DNA from: Alkalibacillus almallahensis
GTDB taxonomy: Bacteria > Bacillota > Bacilli > Bacillales > Alkalibacillaceae
Direction of reading: 5' to 3'
Length of the DNA stretch: 64,000 nt
NCBI RefSeq assembly: GCF_011761495.1
Contig: NZ_JAASRU010000011.1
Location: forward strand, 38,814-102,813
A model generated the notes under the pieces. It saw only the letters and a list, made by a program, of their open reading frames with translations. It had not been told where the DNA came from and ran no database searches. Below, in pieces: positions 1 through 10,162 of this stretch. Within the stretch, counting starts at the first letter, position 1; each line of letters opens with the position of its first letter. The position numbers were made by a program, and so were the translations under genes.

Positions 1-975
<975 letters not shown>

Positions 976-1020
976 TTATTTAAAATTTTAGTTTCAAGAT
1001 TTATAAAGCTAGCTCTAAAT

Positions 1021-1287
1021 TGTTGAATTGTGAGAAGCGAAGGTGGCGACTCCTGGTCGACTAAAAGCGGTCACGTCCTGTGACCAACGTCGACATTAGG
1101 CCGTCCGGGCCGTCACGGGAACAGCACGTGTCTCGAGACCCCCAGAGGCCCACAGGATGTGGGTCACTTCGGCGTTCGGACAGGACGTCCGGAACTTAGC
1201 CGAAGTTCCTTTAGCTTCCGAGGAGGCTCGAGCCGTGCCCGCGGAAAGCGTCCACCGATAGCGGATCACAATTCCAACAATGGACTA
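1021..1287 (+). repeat. Intergenic repeat element, copy 1 (long form)
   Basis: First of eight copies of a GC-rich element in this window. It starts TGTTGAATTGTGAG and ends near ATCACAATTCCAACAA; the ends form terminal inverted repeats. The shared core includes GAAGGTGGCGACTCCTG, GTCTCGAGACC, GAGGAGGCTCGAGCC and GCCCGCGGAAAGCGTCCACC. This copy carries both optional modules: a nested hairpin at about 1053-1093 (GTCGAC arms around GGTCAC/GTGACC) and a second hairpin block at about 1140-1215 (CCCAC/GTGGG, GGAC/GTCC). No convincing gene is inside. It lies between the divergent metS and abrB, well upstream of the abrB promoter. Confidence 0.9.
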
Positions 1288-1455
1288 AGATAGAACATAA
1301 TCATTAATATATTCAGTTAGGTTCTATTGTAACGATTTTAAGCGTTAATTTCCATTGTTTTTCATTGTACATCCTATTTCTTTAAGACACATCTACACCA
1401 TTCATGTATGTTGTTTCAATTTGAAACACTTTACTAGTAAATATACTTTAATTAA

Positions 1456-1484
1456 TTGACTATACATACAAAGAGTGGTAAATT
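1456..1484 (+). promoter_or_regulatory. SigA-type promoter of abrB
   Basis: TTGACT at 1456-1461 and TAAATT at 1479-1484 are separated by exactly 17 bp, about 47 bp upstream of the abrB start. In B. subtilis abrB is repressed by Spo0A~P binding just downstream of the promoter. Here only a weak 0A-box-like sequence (GTCTCGAA, about 1487-1494) is seen, so Spo0A control is plausible but not established. Confidence 0.65.
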
Positions 1485-1530
1485 TAGTCTCGAAAGATAG
1501 CGAAATTATGATCGAGAGGGGAGAAACAAA

Positions 1531-1806
1531 ATGAAATCAACTGGTATTGTAAGAAAAGTCGATGAATTAGGACGAGTAGTTATTCCAATTGAACTTCGTC
1601 GTACATTAGACATCAACGTTAAAGACGCACTAGAAATCTACGTTGACGACGATCAAATTGTTTTAAAGAAATACCAACCTAATATGGCTTGCCAAATTAC
1701 TGGAGAGGTTTCTAACGACAACATCATGGTTGGCGACGGAAACATCGTTCTTAGTAAAGAAGGCGCACAACAATTAATTAATGAAATCCAAAAGAAAATG
1801 AATTAA
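1531..1806 (+). CDS. abrB: Transition-state regulator AbrB
   Basis: DNA-binding global repressor of post-exponential genes (biofilm, competence, antibiotics, sporulation), acting as a tetramer. The 91-residue protein is close to the family's usual size. Residues 1-50 form the swapped-hairpin SpoVT/AbrB domain (KSTGIVRKVDELGRVVIP, ELRRTL), and Cys54 matches the conserved cysteine of B. subtilis AbrB. The Shine-Dalgarno is GAGAGGGGAG. It is convergent with rsmI and ends in its own terminator. Position between metS and rsmI is the standard one. Confidence 0.97.
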   Translation: MKSTGIVRKVDELGRVVIPIELRRTLDINVKDALEIYVDDDQIVLKKYQPNMACQITGEVSNDNIMVGDGNIVLSKEGAQQLINEIQKKMN

Positions 1807-1815
1807 AGTGAGAAG

Positions 1816-1840
1816 GCGGGGTTATGATGCCCCGCTTTTT
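1816..1840 (+). terminator. Rho-independent terminator of abrB
   Basis: GCGGGG (1816-1821) pairs with CCCCGC (1830-1835), followed by TTTTT. The U-tract points to use on the plus strand only; the minus-strand side is not U-rich. Confidence 0.85.
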
Positions 1841-1846
1841 CTATGT

Positions 1847-2728
1847 TTAGGACTCATGATAAGCATCATAAATATCACGACTTGAAATACCACGATCTAA
1901 GGCGACTTTTTTAACTGCAGCTTTCGTTTTGATACCTTCCTCAGACTTATAGTAATCAACATGTTCAATAATTGACCAGGATTCCCACCAACGGTCTTCT
2001 TCCTCATCTGTTTGATCAGCTGGCTCTACAGTGATGCAAAATTCACCACGTATAGTGGCATCATTTGAACAAGCCCACTCGTAAACTTCCTCAACGGTTC
2101 CAGACACATACTCTTCAAACGTTTTAGTTAGCTCTCTAGCCAGTGTTACTCGGCGAGACGCATGATATACATCAGCCATCCGTTTTAAAGTTTGCTTTAC
2201 ACGGTAAGGCGACTCATAAAAAATCAAAGTATTTCCTGTCCGATCTAACTCTTTTAAACGATTTCGTAAGTCTTGATCTTTCTTCGGCAAAAATCCAGCA
2301 AACGTGAACGTATCAGTTGGTAACCCTGAGCCAACTAAAGCGGTTAATGCTGCATTGGCACCTGGTAACACAACGACATGAAGCCTTTCTTCGCGTGCAT
2401 CTCGCACTAATGTGTACCCTGGATCCGAAATGAGTGGCATACCAGCATCACTCACTAAAGCAATCGATTTCCCCTCACCTAAATCAGCTAGCAAACTTGC
2501 CCGCTTTGATTCCTCACTATGTTCATGGAAACTGACTAATGATTTTTCTATTTCAAAATGATTTAATAGTTTCTTCGTTTGCCGTGTATCTTCACAAGCG
2601 ATTAAATCGACTTGTTTTAAGACATCCACCGCACGGAATGTCATATCATTTAAATTTCCAATCGGCGTTGGGACGATGTATAAAGTTGAGCTCTGGTCTT
2701 TACCGAAACTTTTTTGAATCTGAACCAT
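1847..2728 (-). CDS. rsmI: 16S rRNA (cytidine-2'-O)-methyltransferase RsmI
   Basis: Methylates the ribose of C1402 in 16S rRNA using S-adenosylmethionine. The 293-residue protein shows the family signatures near the N-terminus: YIVPTPIGNLNDMT, ACEDTRQT, SDAGMPLISDPG, and LPGANAALTALVGSG with GFLP in the middle. Shine-Dalgarno GAAAGGAAG lies upstream. It is the last gene of a minus-strand run beginning upstream at holB/ricT. The GIY-YIG gene yazA that separates yabB and yabC in B. subtilis is absent; only 17 bp separate it from yabB. Confidence 0.95.
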   Translation of the reverse strand: MVQIQKSFGKDQSSTLYIVPTPIGNLNDMTFRAVDVLKQVDLIACEDTRQTKKLLNHFEIEKSLVSFHEHSEESKRASLLADLGEGKSIALVSDAGMPLISDPGYTLVRDAREERLHVVVLPGANAALTALVGSGLPTDTFTFAGFLPKKDQDLRNRLKELDRTGNTLIFYESPYRVKQTLKRMADVYHASRRVTLARELTKTFEEYVSGTVEEVYEWACSNDATIRGEFCITVEPADQTDEEEDRWWESWSIIEHVDYYKSEEGIKTKAAVKKVALDRGISSRDIYDAYHES

Positions 2729-2745
2729 TTGAAAATTCTTCCTTT

Positions 2746-3483
2746 CTAGCCATGTAAAATCGCCTTCATCGCATCCGTGTACGCTCCGTTTTCCTGATGA
2801 ATATAAAACGGCGGCTCGACTTTAATATCTGATTTTCCATCTTTTAAAAACTCGATTAATACCATGGTCGCATCTCGATTCGGTTTGGCATGGACGAACT
2901 TTAGTCGTTTGATCGCTAATTGAAAGGTTTCAGCTAAGGTCATGATTTCAACTAAACGATTGGGACGATGAACCATCGAAACTTTGCCCCCTGATTTAAC
3001 CAGACGACTACAGGCTTGTAACACATCAGTTAGCCCACCATAAACCTCATGTCTTGCGATCGTTAAATAATCATTATTATTTTGTTTCTCTTTCGAATCC
3101 GTTTTAAAGTAAGGCGGATTACACGTCACAACATCGAACTGTTGATTATACTGTTTCGATACCTCACGAAGGTCACCATGAATCATTTCGATATGATCTT
3201 CTAGTTGGTTAAGTTTAACATTACGTAACGCCATATCATATAACCGTTCTTGAATTTCAACGCCATAAATTGAAGCATTGGAACGCTTAGATAAATACAA
3301 CGGGATAATGCCATTACCTGTACACAAATCCATGACGCGACCACGTTTAATTGGTAAATATGTGAAATCAGCTAACAAGACAGCATCAGCTGAAAATGCG
3401 AACGCTGACGGGCTTTGAATCACTTGCCGTTCATCATCGGTAAATAAGTAGTCAATTCGTTCATCACCTTTTAATTCTACCAT
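2746..3483 (-). CDS. yabB: tRNA1(Val) A37 N6-methyltransferase family protein (YabB)
   Basis: S-adenosylmethionine-dependent methyltransferase of the TrmN6/YabB family, expected to modify adenine in tRNA. The 245-residue protein has motif I (VMDLCTGNGIIPLYL, about residues 50-64) and the N6-adenine catalytic motif NPPYF (about 122-126). It follows yabA and a hairpin at 3529-3563, and precedes rsmI. The methyltransferase fold is certain; the exact substrate is taken from homologues. Confidence 0.9.
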   Translation of the reverse strand: MVELKGDERIDYLFTDDERQVIQSPSAFAFSADAVLLADFTYLPIKRGRVMDLCTGNGIIPLYLSKRSNASIYGVEIQERLYDMALRNVKLNQLEDHIEMIHGDLREVSKQYNQQFDVVTCNPPYFKTDSKEKQNNNDYLTIARHEVYGGLTDVLQACSRLVKSGGKVSMVHRPNRLVEIMTLAETFQLAIKRLKFVHAKPNRDATMVLIEFLKDGKSDIKVEPPFYIHQENGAYTDAMKAILHG

Positions 3484-3528
3484 GCCCTTTAAACCTCTCT
3501 TCTAATAATCATAAACACGCTAACAATA

Positions 3529-3563
3529 AACATCCTTTACTACACATAGCAGTAAAGGATGTT
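3529..3563 (-). terminator. Strong hairpin between yabA and yabB
   Basis: A perfect 13-bp stem (AACATCCTTTACT, 3529-3541, with its complement 3551-3563) closes a 9-nt loop. On the minus strand it is followed by TTATTGTTAG, a weak U-tract. It may terminate or attenuate transcription from yabA into yabB. Confidence 0.65.
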
Positions 3564-3575
3564 CAGTGAATCTAT

Positions 3576-3908
3576 CTAGTTAAAAAACTTTAAGCAAAAC
3601 ATACAGTCTTCTTCTTCTCTTGGTGTTCCAAAATAGACGTGACAAATATGGAAGCCTTCTTCATAAATACGCGCCAAATTATCATAGCCTTCGCCAACTC
3701 GTTTGGCAGCTTTATGTTCATGTTTAGCGGGTTCATCCTGTGTTAAATCGTCTACACGCTGACGCAAATGATGGTTTTCATGCGATAATTGATGATTTTC
3801 TTCCATTAGTTGAACGAGATCGTTTTTCAACAACGAAAAATCTTGCTGTAATTCTTCAAACTGTTTTTCTAAATGAGAAAAACGCTCTAACACTTCCTTC
3901 TTGTTCAC
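3576..3908 (-). CDS. yabA: Replication initiation control protein YabA
   Basis: Negative regulator of DnaA-dependent initiation that bridges DnaA and DnaN. I place the start at the GTG at 3906-3908, not at an upstream ATG: GAGGTGG lies 5 nt before it, and the resulting 110-residue protein begins [10 protein letters not shown] like other YabA proteins. It then starts 13 nt after the ricT stop instead of overlapping it. Residues 1-60 are a leucine-zipper coiled coil. The C-terminus carries the zinc-binding pattern H-x-C-H ... CMFC ([19 protein letters not shown]). Confidence 0.93.
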   Translation of the reverse strand: MNKKEVLERFSHLEKQFEELQQDFSLLKNDLVQLMEENHQLSHENHHLRQRVDDLTQDEPAKHEHKAAKRVGEGYDNLARIYEEGFHICHVYFGTPREEEDCMFCLKFFN

Positions 3909-3921
3909 AACATCCACCTCA

Positions 3922-4758
3922 TTACTCTGTTGCTGGCACTTTAATGGCGCCTTCATCAATTAATTCATCAACTGTATATTCAACTGTGCGTTCCATTTCT
4001 GTTAACTCAACCTGCACAAGACGCTCTAACATATTCAAGCCGACAACTTTACCAGATCCGTTAGAAGTTGTTAGGCTTTCACCAATATCAGGTAGCTCTT
4101 GTTTAGCTTCTTCGTACATATCATTCTCATATTTTAAGCAGCACATCAAACGGCCACATAATCCAGAAATTTTGGCTGGATTTAATGATAAGTTTTGGTC
4201 TTTTGCCATTTTAATTGAGACAGGTTCAAAGTCACCTAAGAAAGTAGAACAACAAAGCATACGTCCACAAGGCCCGATTCCGCCTAACATCTTAGCTTCA
4301 TCACGCACACCAATTTGGCGTAATTCAATCCGTGTCTTAAACACTGACGCTAAATCTTTCACTAAATGACGGAAGTCCACACGTCCATCTGCCGTAAAAT
4401 AAAAAATAATTTTGTTACGGTCAAATGTATACTCTGCATCAACCAAATTCATATCGAGTTGATGCTCTTTAATCTTACTCGAACATTCATTAATCGCTTG
4501 GTTTGTCATCTCATTGTTTTCAGTTACCGTCAATTTATCTTTGTCATCTGCTTCCCGAATCACTTTCTTAAGCGGTAAGACAACATCTTCTTCATCAACT
4601 TGACGATTTGAAATCACAACGCGACCAAACTCGATCCCGCGAGCCGTTTCAACAATGACATAATCTTCAGTTGTTAATTGTAGCTCTCCTGGGTCAAAAT
4701 AATATATTTTACCCACTTGTTTAAAGCGGACACCAATAATTTCTATCACGTTTATCAC
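3922..4758 (-). CDS. ricT: RicT (YaaT), PSP1-domain subunit of the Y-complex
   Basis: Component of the RicA-RicF-RicT complex, which assists RNase Y in mRNA maturation and influences Spo0A phosphorylation, competence and biofilm. The 278-residue protein has the PSP1 domain and the conserved cysteines in GPCGRMLCC and GLCGRLMCC that bind Fe-S clusters with its partners. Its start overlaps the holB stop by 4 nt (ATGA), implying translational coupling. It is followed by yabA. Confidence 0.95.
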   Translation of the reverse strand: MINVIEIIGVRFKQVGKIYYFDPGELQLTTEDYVIVETARGIEFGRVVISNRQVDEEDVVLPLKKVIREADDKDKLTVTENNEMTNQAINECSSKIKEHQLDMNLVDAEYTFDRNKIIFYFTADGRVDFRHLVKDLASVFKTRIELRQIGVRDEAKMLGGIGPCGRMLCCSTFLGDFEPVSIKMAKDQNLSLNPAKISGLCGRLMCCLKYENDMYEEAKQELPDIGESLTTSNGSGKVVGLNMLERLVQVELTEMERTVEYTVDELIDEGAIKVPATE

Positions 4759-5747
4759 CTCTGCAATTGAAGGACTAAATGTTCCATTGCAAGTGTATTG
4801 TGAACATTGTAGGCTAACCTACGTTTCGTTTGAAGCAATTCATATACACACGCTTTGGCTTCATGTAATGTCATCGTATATTGAAATTGCTTTAATCGGT
4901 CATTTTGATCAATTAAAACGATACGATCTTGTCGATCTAAATGGTATGAAATAATATCTTGATACCATAATGTTAGTAAATCTATTCCTAGCTCGTGCTG
5001 GTGGCGTTCCTGGAAATGTTGTAGCCACACTTGATGGAGGAACAGATATCCTTCTTCTTTAGGATTCATGACTTTATCTATTAATTGTATCACTATTTTT
5101 CGTGCTTCGGCAAACCAACTATCCTCTTCATAAGTCATAGCTTCGTTTAAATCAAAATTAAGGGCTGCATAAATTTGTGCCGTAGACTCAGGTATACCTT
5201 GTTCGATAAATTGCTGTGTTAAGTCATTTTGATTCAAAGCATGGAATTGTATACGTTGGCAACGTGACAAAATCGTATTCAGCACAGAACCCACATTCTC
5301 AGTCATTAAAATCGCTACCGTCTGCTGGCTAGGTTCTTCTAAGAATTTCAATAAGCGATTAGCCGCATTGGTTGTCATTTTGTCAGCTTCTGATAAGATA
5401 TAAACTTTTTGATTGGATTCTAAGCCTGTGTATGTAAATTCTTTTTGCAGAAATTCGATTTGTTCTTTTTTAATCGATTGTCCTTCTGGTTCTAGCCAAT
5501 GGACATCAGGGTGATTGCCTGATTTAATTCGCTTACATGACCGACATTCCCCACAAGGTTCACTCGATTCTTCTACAGCTTCTTCACAAAACGACCGCAT
5601 CGCAAATAAAAGACTGGCGTTTTGTTTGCCAGTCCCTTTTGGCCCATGGAATAAATAAGCGTGTGCCATTCTATTTTTAACAATACTGTTTTGTAGCATA
5701 CGGGTTGCAACAGGTTGTAATTCTTGTAACTGTGCCCACGTTTCCAT
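4755..5747 (-). CDS. holB: DNA polymerase III subunit delta'
   Basis: Clamp-loader subunit that works with the DnaX product and delta to load DnaN. The chosen start is the ATG at 5745-5747 (METWAQLQEL), with AGGA 8 nt upstream; an in-frame ATG three codons earlier is the alternative. The P-loop is GPKGTGKQ, lacking the usual T/S after the lysine, as is common in delta'. A four-cysteine zinc module (CxECRSCK region) follows, then the AAA+ lid. It is part of tmk-darA-yaaR-holB-ricT. Confidence 0.95.
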   Translation of the reverse strand: METWAQLQELQPVATRMLQNSIVKNRMAHAYLFHGPKGTGKQNASLLFAMRSFCEEAVEESSEPCGECRSCKRIKSGNHPDVHWLEPEGQSIKKEQIEFLQKEFTYTGLESNQKVYILSEADKMTTNAANRLLKFLEEPSQQTVAILMTENVGSVLNTILSRCQRIQFHALNQNDLTQQFIEQGIPESTAQIYAALNFDLNEAMTYEEDSWFAEARKIVIQLIDKVMNPKEEGYLFLHQVWLQHFQERHQHELGIDLLTLWYQDIISYHLDRQDRIVLIDQNDRLKQFQYTMTLHEAKACVYELLQTKRRLAYNVHNTLAMEHLVLQLQR

Positions 5748-5766
5748 TAACGTCATCCTGTTCTAT

Positions 5767-6207
5767 TTAAGCATATAAATTCATAAGAAGTCCTTTGATT
5801 TCACCAATATCATCTAATACATCAATGGAGCTTTTCTCTTGATCTAACACATCATCCGTCAGTTTAACCAATTTTTCATCGACTTGTTTCACAATTGATA
5901 ACGTCTGGTTTCCGCCATTTAAGTCCCATTTCCGCGACTGTTCAAGCTCCAAACCATAATTAGTCGCTTCCTGAATAAATTGACGAACCATTTGTTTGTA
6001 TTTGCCTAGGTCAGGGAAGGAGCGAAATTTCGCCACTTTTTCACCTTGCTTGGTTAAATCACCTAGCAAGCGGTTAAGCTCAGATTCCTTCATTTTCTGA
6101 GCTTCTTGTCCGACCACGCTTTGGAATGACGATTTCATATTCATTTGTTTGGGTTGTTTTTGCTGCGTGGCCTCTAATTGCGCACGCATTTCTTGAGTTA
6201 CTTTCAC
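5767..6207 (-). CDS. yaaR: YaaR, DUF327 family protein
   Basis: Conserved Firmicutes protein of unknown function, 146 residues, mostly helical with many charged residues and no membrane segment. It is identified by sequence style and by invariant position between darA and holB in Bacillus genomes. The spacing to both neighbours is short (10-20 bp), so it is very likely cotranscribed with them. Confidence 0.88.
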   Translation of the reverse strand: MKVTQEMRAQLEATQQKQPKQMNMKSSFQSVVGQEAQKMKESELNRLLGDLTKQGEKVAKFRSFPDLGKYKQMVRQFIQEATNYGLELEQSRKWDLNGGNQTLSIVKQVDEKLVKLTDDVLDQEKSSIDVLDDIGEIKGLLMNLYA

Positions 6208-6223
6208 AATCAGTCACTCCTGC

Positions 6224-6613
<390 letters not shown>

Positions 6614-6630
6614 TTAGCACTCATAAAGCA

Positions 6631-7272
6631 TTATTTTTGAAATCGATGATCTAAATATTGATTAACTGTCGCTTCACACGCTTGTTGTACCGCTTCAATC
6701 GGTTGATGAGCATCGATACTCTGAATGCGATCAGAAAAACGTTCTTTTAATAGATCATAGGCTTCTTTTACTTTTTGGTGGAAATCAAGCTTCTCTAAAT
6801 CAAGACGATTTTTCTCACGTTGATCATTATCTTGTATCCGATCTAAGCCGATTTGAGGATCGAGATCAAATAAAATCGTTAAATCTGGCATACAATCCTC
6901 AATCGCAAATTTATTAATATCATACACATCGTCAATTCCTAAACCGCGAGCATGTCCTTGATAAGCCAAACTACTATCGACAAAACGGTCACATAAAACA
7001 ACTTTACCATCTTCTAATGCAGGGATAACCTTTTCAATTAAATGTTGACGGCGCGCAGCTGCATACAATAGCGCTTCTGTTCGCGCATCCATCGCTGTAT
7101 GGCCAGGGTCTAAGATCACTTGGCGAATCTTCTCAGCAATATCAATGCCACCTGGCTCTCGCGTCATTAATACGTGATACCCTTTATGCTCAAGTTGATC
7201 CGCAATATATTGAATCACTGTTGATTTACCAGCGCCTTCTCCACCTTCAAATGTAATAAATAATCCGCTCAC
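6631..7272 (-). CDS. tmk: Thymidylate kinase
   Basis: Phosphorylates dTMP to dTDP. The 213-residue protein has the P-loop GGEGAGKST (residues 10-18), the DR-x motif [13 protein letters not shown], and the substrate region [13 protein letters not shown]. It is 12 bp from the decarboxylase-like gene upstream, probably one operon, and heads the darA-yaaR-holB run. Confidence 0.97.
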   Translation of the reverse strand: MSGLFITFEGGEGAGKSTVIQYIADQLEHKGYHVLMTREPGGIDIAEKIRQVILDPGHTAMDARTEALLYAAARRQHLIEKVIPALEDGKVVLCDRFVDSSLAYQGHARGLGIDDVYDINKFAIEDCMPDLTILFDLDPQIGLDRIQDNDQREKNRLDLEKLDFHQKVKEAYDLLKERFSDRIQSIDAHQPIEAVQQACEATVNQYLDHRFQK

Positions 7273-7284
7273 AACACTCTTCCT

Positions 7285-8727
7285 TTACTCTATAGAATAA
7301 ACCTTAATCTGTGTATGACTAGATGAACCTGCCGTTTGAATATGGACAGATTCAGCTTTTGCTTGTTCAATCATCTCTACCGCTTCAGACGTAATGATTT
7401 CCCCTTCTACGATGACAGGAATTCCTGGCGGGTAAGGGGTGATCGACTCAGCAGCAATCCGACCAATCGCTTCCTGAAAATTGATAAATACTTGGCTGAA
7501 TTGCCTCAAATCTTTATAAGAATACGGTAGACGCACAATACCACTTTGAAATGAGATATTAGTTTCTATTCTATCATGGTTTGGCTTAAATGGAATGCCT
7601 TTCAAACAATCCGTCATGGTTCTTATTCGCTCTTCCCACGATTCATCGTCTAAATTTAAGCCATGAATCAATAATAGCTGTTGTTCACTGACTAATTCAG
7701 CATCAATCCCATTCTCATGCAACCACATTAACACATCGTGTAAATTATAACGATCCGACGTTATAATCGTTTTTAATGGATCATCAACACCTTTACGAAC
7801 CGCTGACACTTGAAAACCATCGAGCTGATCAATCATCTTATTAAACTTTTCAATCCAGTCTAGCGTCTTCTTCACGTCTTCCTTATGTAGATTCGCAACT
7901 GTATAACGAGCTAAATCTAAGCTCATCATAATTAAATAAGACGGACTACTTGATTGAAACACTTGTAAATAATATTTTAAAAGGTTAGCTGACACATAAG
8001 CTGACTGCAAATGTAAGAATGACCCCATCGTAAGGGCTGGCAGTGTCTTATGGGCTGACTGAACCACAACATCTGCACCACAATCAACCGCAGATTTCGG
8101 AAAGGCATCACTCACTTTAAAATGAGCCCCATGAGCTTCATCTATTAAAACAGGAATCTGACGAGCGTGTGCTTCCTTTACAATTGATTTTAAATCATAC
8201 GTGGCACCGAAATAATCAGGATACGTTAACACAACCGCTTTAATACTTGGGTAGCTACTTATAGCCTCAGCCATTACCTCAGCACGCAGTGAACTAAATC
8301 GGCCCGTTGCTTGATCAAAATCTGGCGTCACAAATATCGGCCTCGCACCTACTAGATGAAGTGCGTGCATAATCGATTTATGACTGTTGCGCTGAACTAA
8401 TACGTGATCACCCGCTTCACAAGTCGCCATAATCATCGCCAAATTACCAGCCGTTGTCCCATTCACCAAGAAATACGTCTCATCCACACCATAATAATGT
8501 GCCGCTAATTGTTGTGCCTGAGCAATAGCTCCACTCGGTTCATGTAAATCATCTAAACCAGGCAATTCCGTTACATCATAAGCTAAAAACGGACGCCAAT
8601 CAGCAAACTCATCCGGAAATAACTGCCCATTTTTATGCCCCGGGACATGATAGGAGTGCGGTGAATTACTTATATGCTCTTTTAAAGAGTCAACAAGCGG
8701 TTTCTGGCTTTGATCCAATTTAATCAC
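7285..8727 (-). CDS. yaaO: Orn/Lys/Arg decarboxylase family PLP enzyme (YaaO-like)
   Basis: Fold-type I pyridoxal-phosphate enzyme of the short Orn/Lys/Arg decarboxylase group (480 residues). The PLP lysine is K227 in QSAHKTLPALTMGS, preceded by the cofactor-contact motif IDEAHGAHF (about 195-203); HSYHVPGHKNG marks the N-terminus. The true substrate cannot be read from sequence: arginine (SpeA-like), lysine or ornithine are possible. It occupies the same place as yaaO upstream of tmk in B. subtilis. Confidence 0.88.
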   Translation of the reverse strand: MIKLDQSQKPLVDSLKEHISNSPHSYHVPGHKNGQLFPDEFADWRPFLAYDVTELPGLDDLHEPSGAIAQAQQLAAHYYGVDETYFLVNGTTAGNLAMIMATCEAGDHVLVQRNSHKSIMHALHLVGARPIFVTPDFDQATGRFSSLRAEVMAEAISSYPSIKAVVLTYPDYFGATYDLKSIVKEAHARQIPVLIDEAHGAHFKVSDAFPKSAVDCGADVVVQSAHKTLPALTMGSFLHLQSAYVSANLLKYYLQVFQSSSPSYLIMMSLDLARYTVANLHKEDVKKTLDWIEKFNKMIDQLDGFQVSAVRKGVDDPLKTIITSDRYNLHDVLMWLHENGIDAELVSEQQLLLIHGLNLDDESWEERIRTMTDCLKGIPFKPNHDRIETNISFQSGIVRLPYSYKDLRQFSQVFINFQEAIGRIAAESITPYPPGIPVIVEGEIITSEAVEMIEQAKAESVHIQTAGSSSHTQIKVYSIE

Positions 8728-8894
8728 CTAATCTTCATTCGTTGATAACCCTATTTTACACGAAAAAAGTCTCAAAACACATTGCATCAAACGGTAAATA
8801 TTCATTTCGTGTTATAATAAGAATAATATAAACTGACGCGTCTATAACAAACCATTCATACGCGTAAAATCAAAGCGTTGAGGTGATGAACTGC

Positions 8895-9815
8895 ATGGCA
8901 ACTAATGCATCGATCGAACAACAATTACAACAAATACTTGATGATGACCATATCATGATTAACGAACCCTTAAGAAACCATACGTATACAAAACTTGGCG
9001 GCGCAGCTGACTACTTCGTCACGCCTTCCTCCTACGAAGCCGTTCAAGAAGTGGTGAAATTGGCTAACCGTGAACAACTCCCATTCACCCTTCTCGGTAA
9101 TGGATCGAATTTAATCGTCAAAGACGGTGGCATTCGCGGGATTATCTTAAGCCTGAAAGAATTAAAAGACATTACAGTCGAAGGAAATGAAATGATTGCA
9201 CAAAGTGGCGCTCGAATCATAGATGTTTCCTACCGTGCGTTAGACGAACAACTAACAGGATTAGAGTTCGCCTGCGGGATCCCCGGCACAGTAGGAGGAG
9301 CATTGTTCATGAATGCTGGCGCATATGGAGGCGAAATCAAAGACGTCTTAAAAGAAGCCGTTGTGGTGGACCCTGATGGCAACTTACTGACCCTTTCAGC
9401 TGATGCCTTTGACCTACAATATCGCCACAGCAACATCCCTGAAAAAGGCTATATCGTCTTAGAAGCCTTATTCGTCTTAAAACCAGGCCAATACGATAAC
9501 ATCAAAGCCACCGTGGATGATTTAACGTATAAACGTGAATCCAAACAACCTTTAGAATATCCATCTTGCGGCAGTGTCTTCAAGCGCCCACCTGGTTACT
9601 TTGCAGGTAAACTCATTCAAGACAGTCATTTACAAGGTAAAGGCGTCGGCGGTGCTGAAGTGTCCACTAAACATGCTGGATTTATCGTGAACAAGAATAA
9701 CGCAACAGCGACGGATTACATTCAATCTATTGAACTTGTGCAAAATACAGTCAAGGAAACCTTTGGCGTTGACCTTGAACGAGAAGTTCGGATTATTGGA
9801 GAAGATCCTGAATAA
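8895..9815 (+). CDS. murB: UDP-N-acetylenolpyruvoylglucosamine reductase
   Basis: FAD-dependent reductase of the second step of UDP-MurNAc synthesis for peptidoglycan. I choose the ATG at 8895 (MATNASIEQQ, 306 residues): GAGGTG ends 9 nt upstream, while earlier in-frame starts have no ribosome site. Signatures: GNGSNLIVKDGGIRG, GIPGTVGGALFMNAGAYGG, SCGSVFKRP (catalytic Ser) and a C-terminal EREVRIIGE (catalytic Glu). It lies on plus among minus-strand genes, in the place where B. subtilis has xpaC-yaaN. Confidence 0.96.
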   Translation: MATNASIEQQLQQILDDDHIMINEPLRNHTYTKLGGAADYFVTPSSYEAVQEVVKLANREQLPFTLLGNGSNLIVKDGGIRGIILSLKELKDITVEGNEMIAQSGARIIDVSYRALDEQLTGLEFACGIPGTVGGALFMNAGAYGGEIKDVLKEAVVVDPDGNLLTLSADAFDLQYRHSNIPEKGYIVLEALFVLKPGQYDNIKATVDDLTYKRESKQPLEYPSCGSVFKRPPGYFAGKLIQDSHLQGKGVGGAEVSTKHAGFIVNKNNATATDYIQSIELVQNTVKETFGVDLEREVRIIGEDPE

Positions 9816-9841
9816 ACGCTCTAAATTTAAAAGCTTTGTTA

Positions 9842-10117
9842 AAGTCCGTTGTTGATATCGTGATCCACTTTCGGTGTATAGTTTAGTTTCGCTGTATGTG
9901 TTGGGAGTTTCGCTGTATCAAGCGATGGTTTCGCTGTATGTAAGCATGTTTTCGCTGTATAATGGAGAGATTTCGCTGTATAGAGCACCAATTGCGCTGT
10001 ATCATGCGCCTTTTTCGCTGTATCACTGTATCACAGCGGGATCTCGAGACACGCGCTATACCATCGACGACCCAGAAGACTAATGTCGACACCAACGCTA
10101 CTCACAATTCAACAACT
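9842..10117 (-). repeat. Intergenic repeat element, hybrid copy with a 21-bp tandem array inside
   Basis: The ends match the repeat family in reverse orientation: AGTCCGTTGTTGATATCGTG on the left and TCACAATTCAACAACT on the right, with TCTCGAGACAC retained inside. The GC-rich core is largely replaced by the array at 9887-10023. Short open frames cover the array on both strands but have no ribosome binding site and no non-repetitive sequence, so I do not call a gene. Confidence 0.8.
9887..10023 (+). repeat. Tandem array, 11-bp core TTTCGCTGTAT at exact 21-bp period
   Basis: Cores begin at 9887, 9908, 9929, 9950, 9971, 9992 and 10013: seven copies, each 21 bp apart. Six are identical TTTCGCTGTAT; the sixth reads TTGCGCTGTAT. 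The 10-bp spacers (for example CAAGCGATGG, AATGGAGAGA) share nothing. Constant core, variable spacer and a two-helical-turn period suggest protein binding sites on one DNA face or a repeated RNA motif. Confidence 0.9.
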
Positions 10118-10162
10118 CAATACTTTGTTATTTAAAAATAAACACTAAACTATAACAAAGCC

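Noticed and set aside
3740..4369. Plus-strand frame opposite yabA-ricT
   Set aside because: Shadow of conserved minus-strand genes.
9887..10023. CRISPR array
   Set aside because: Core of 11 bp and spacers of 10 bp are far too short, and there are no cas genes.
9874..10095. Overlapping open frames on both strands with SLYxxxx or IQRxxxx heptads
   Set aside because: No ribosome site, no non-repeat sequence, and both strands are open only because the 21-bp period is a multiple of three. Treated as a DNA array.
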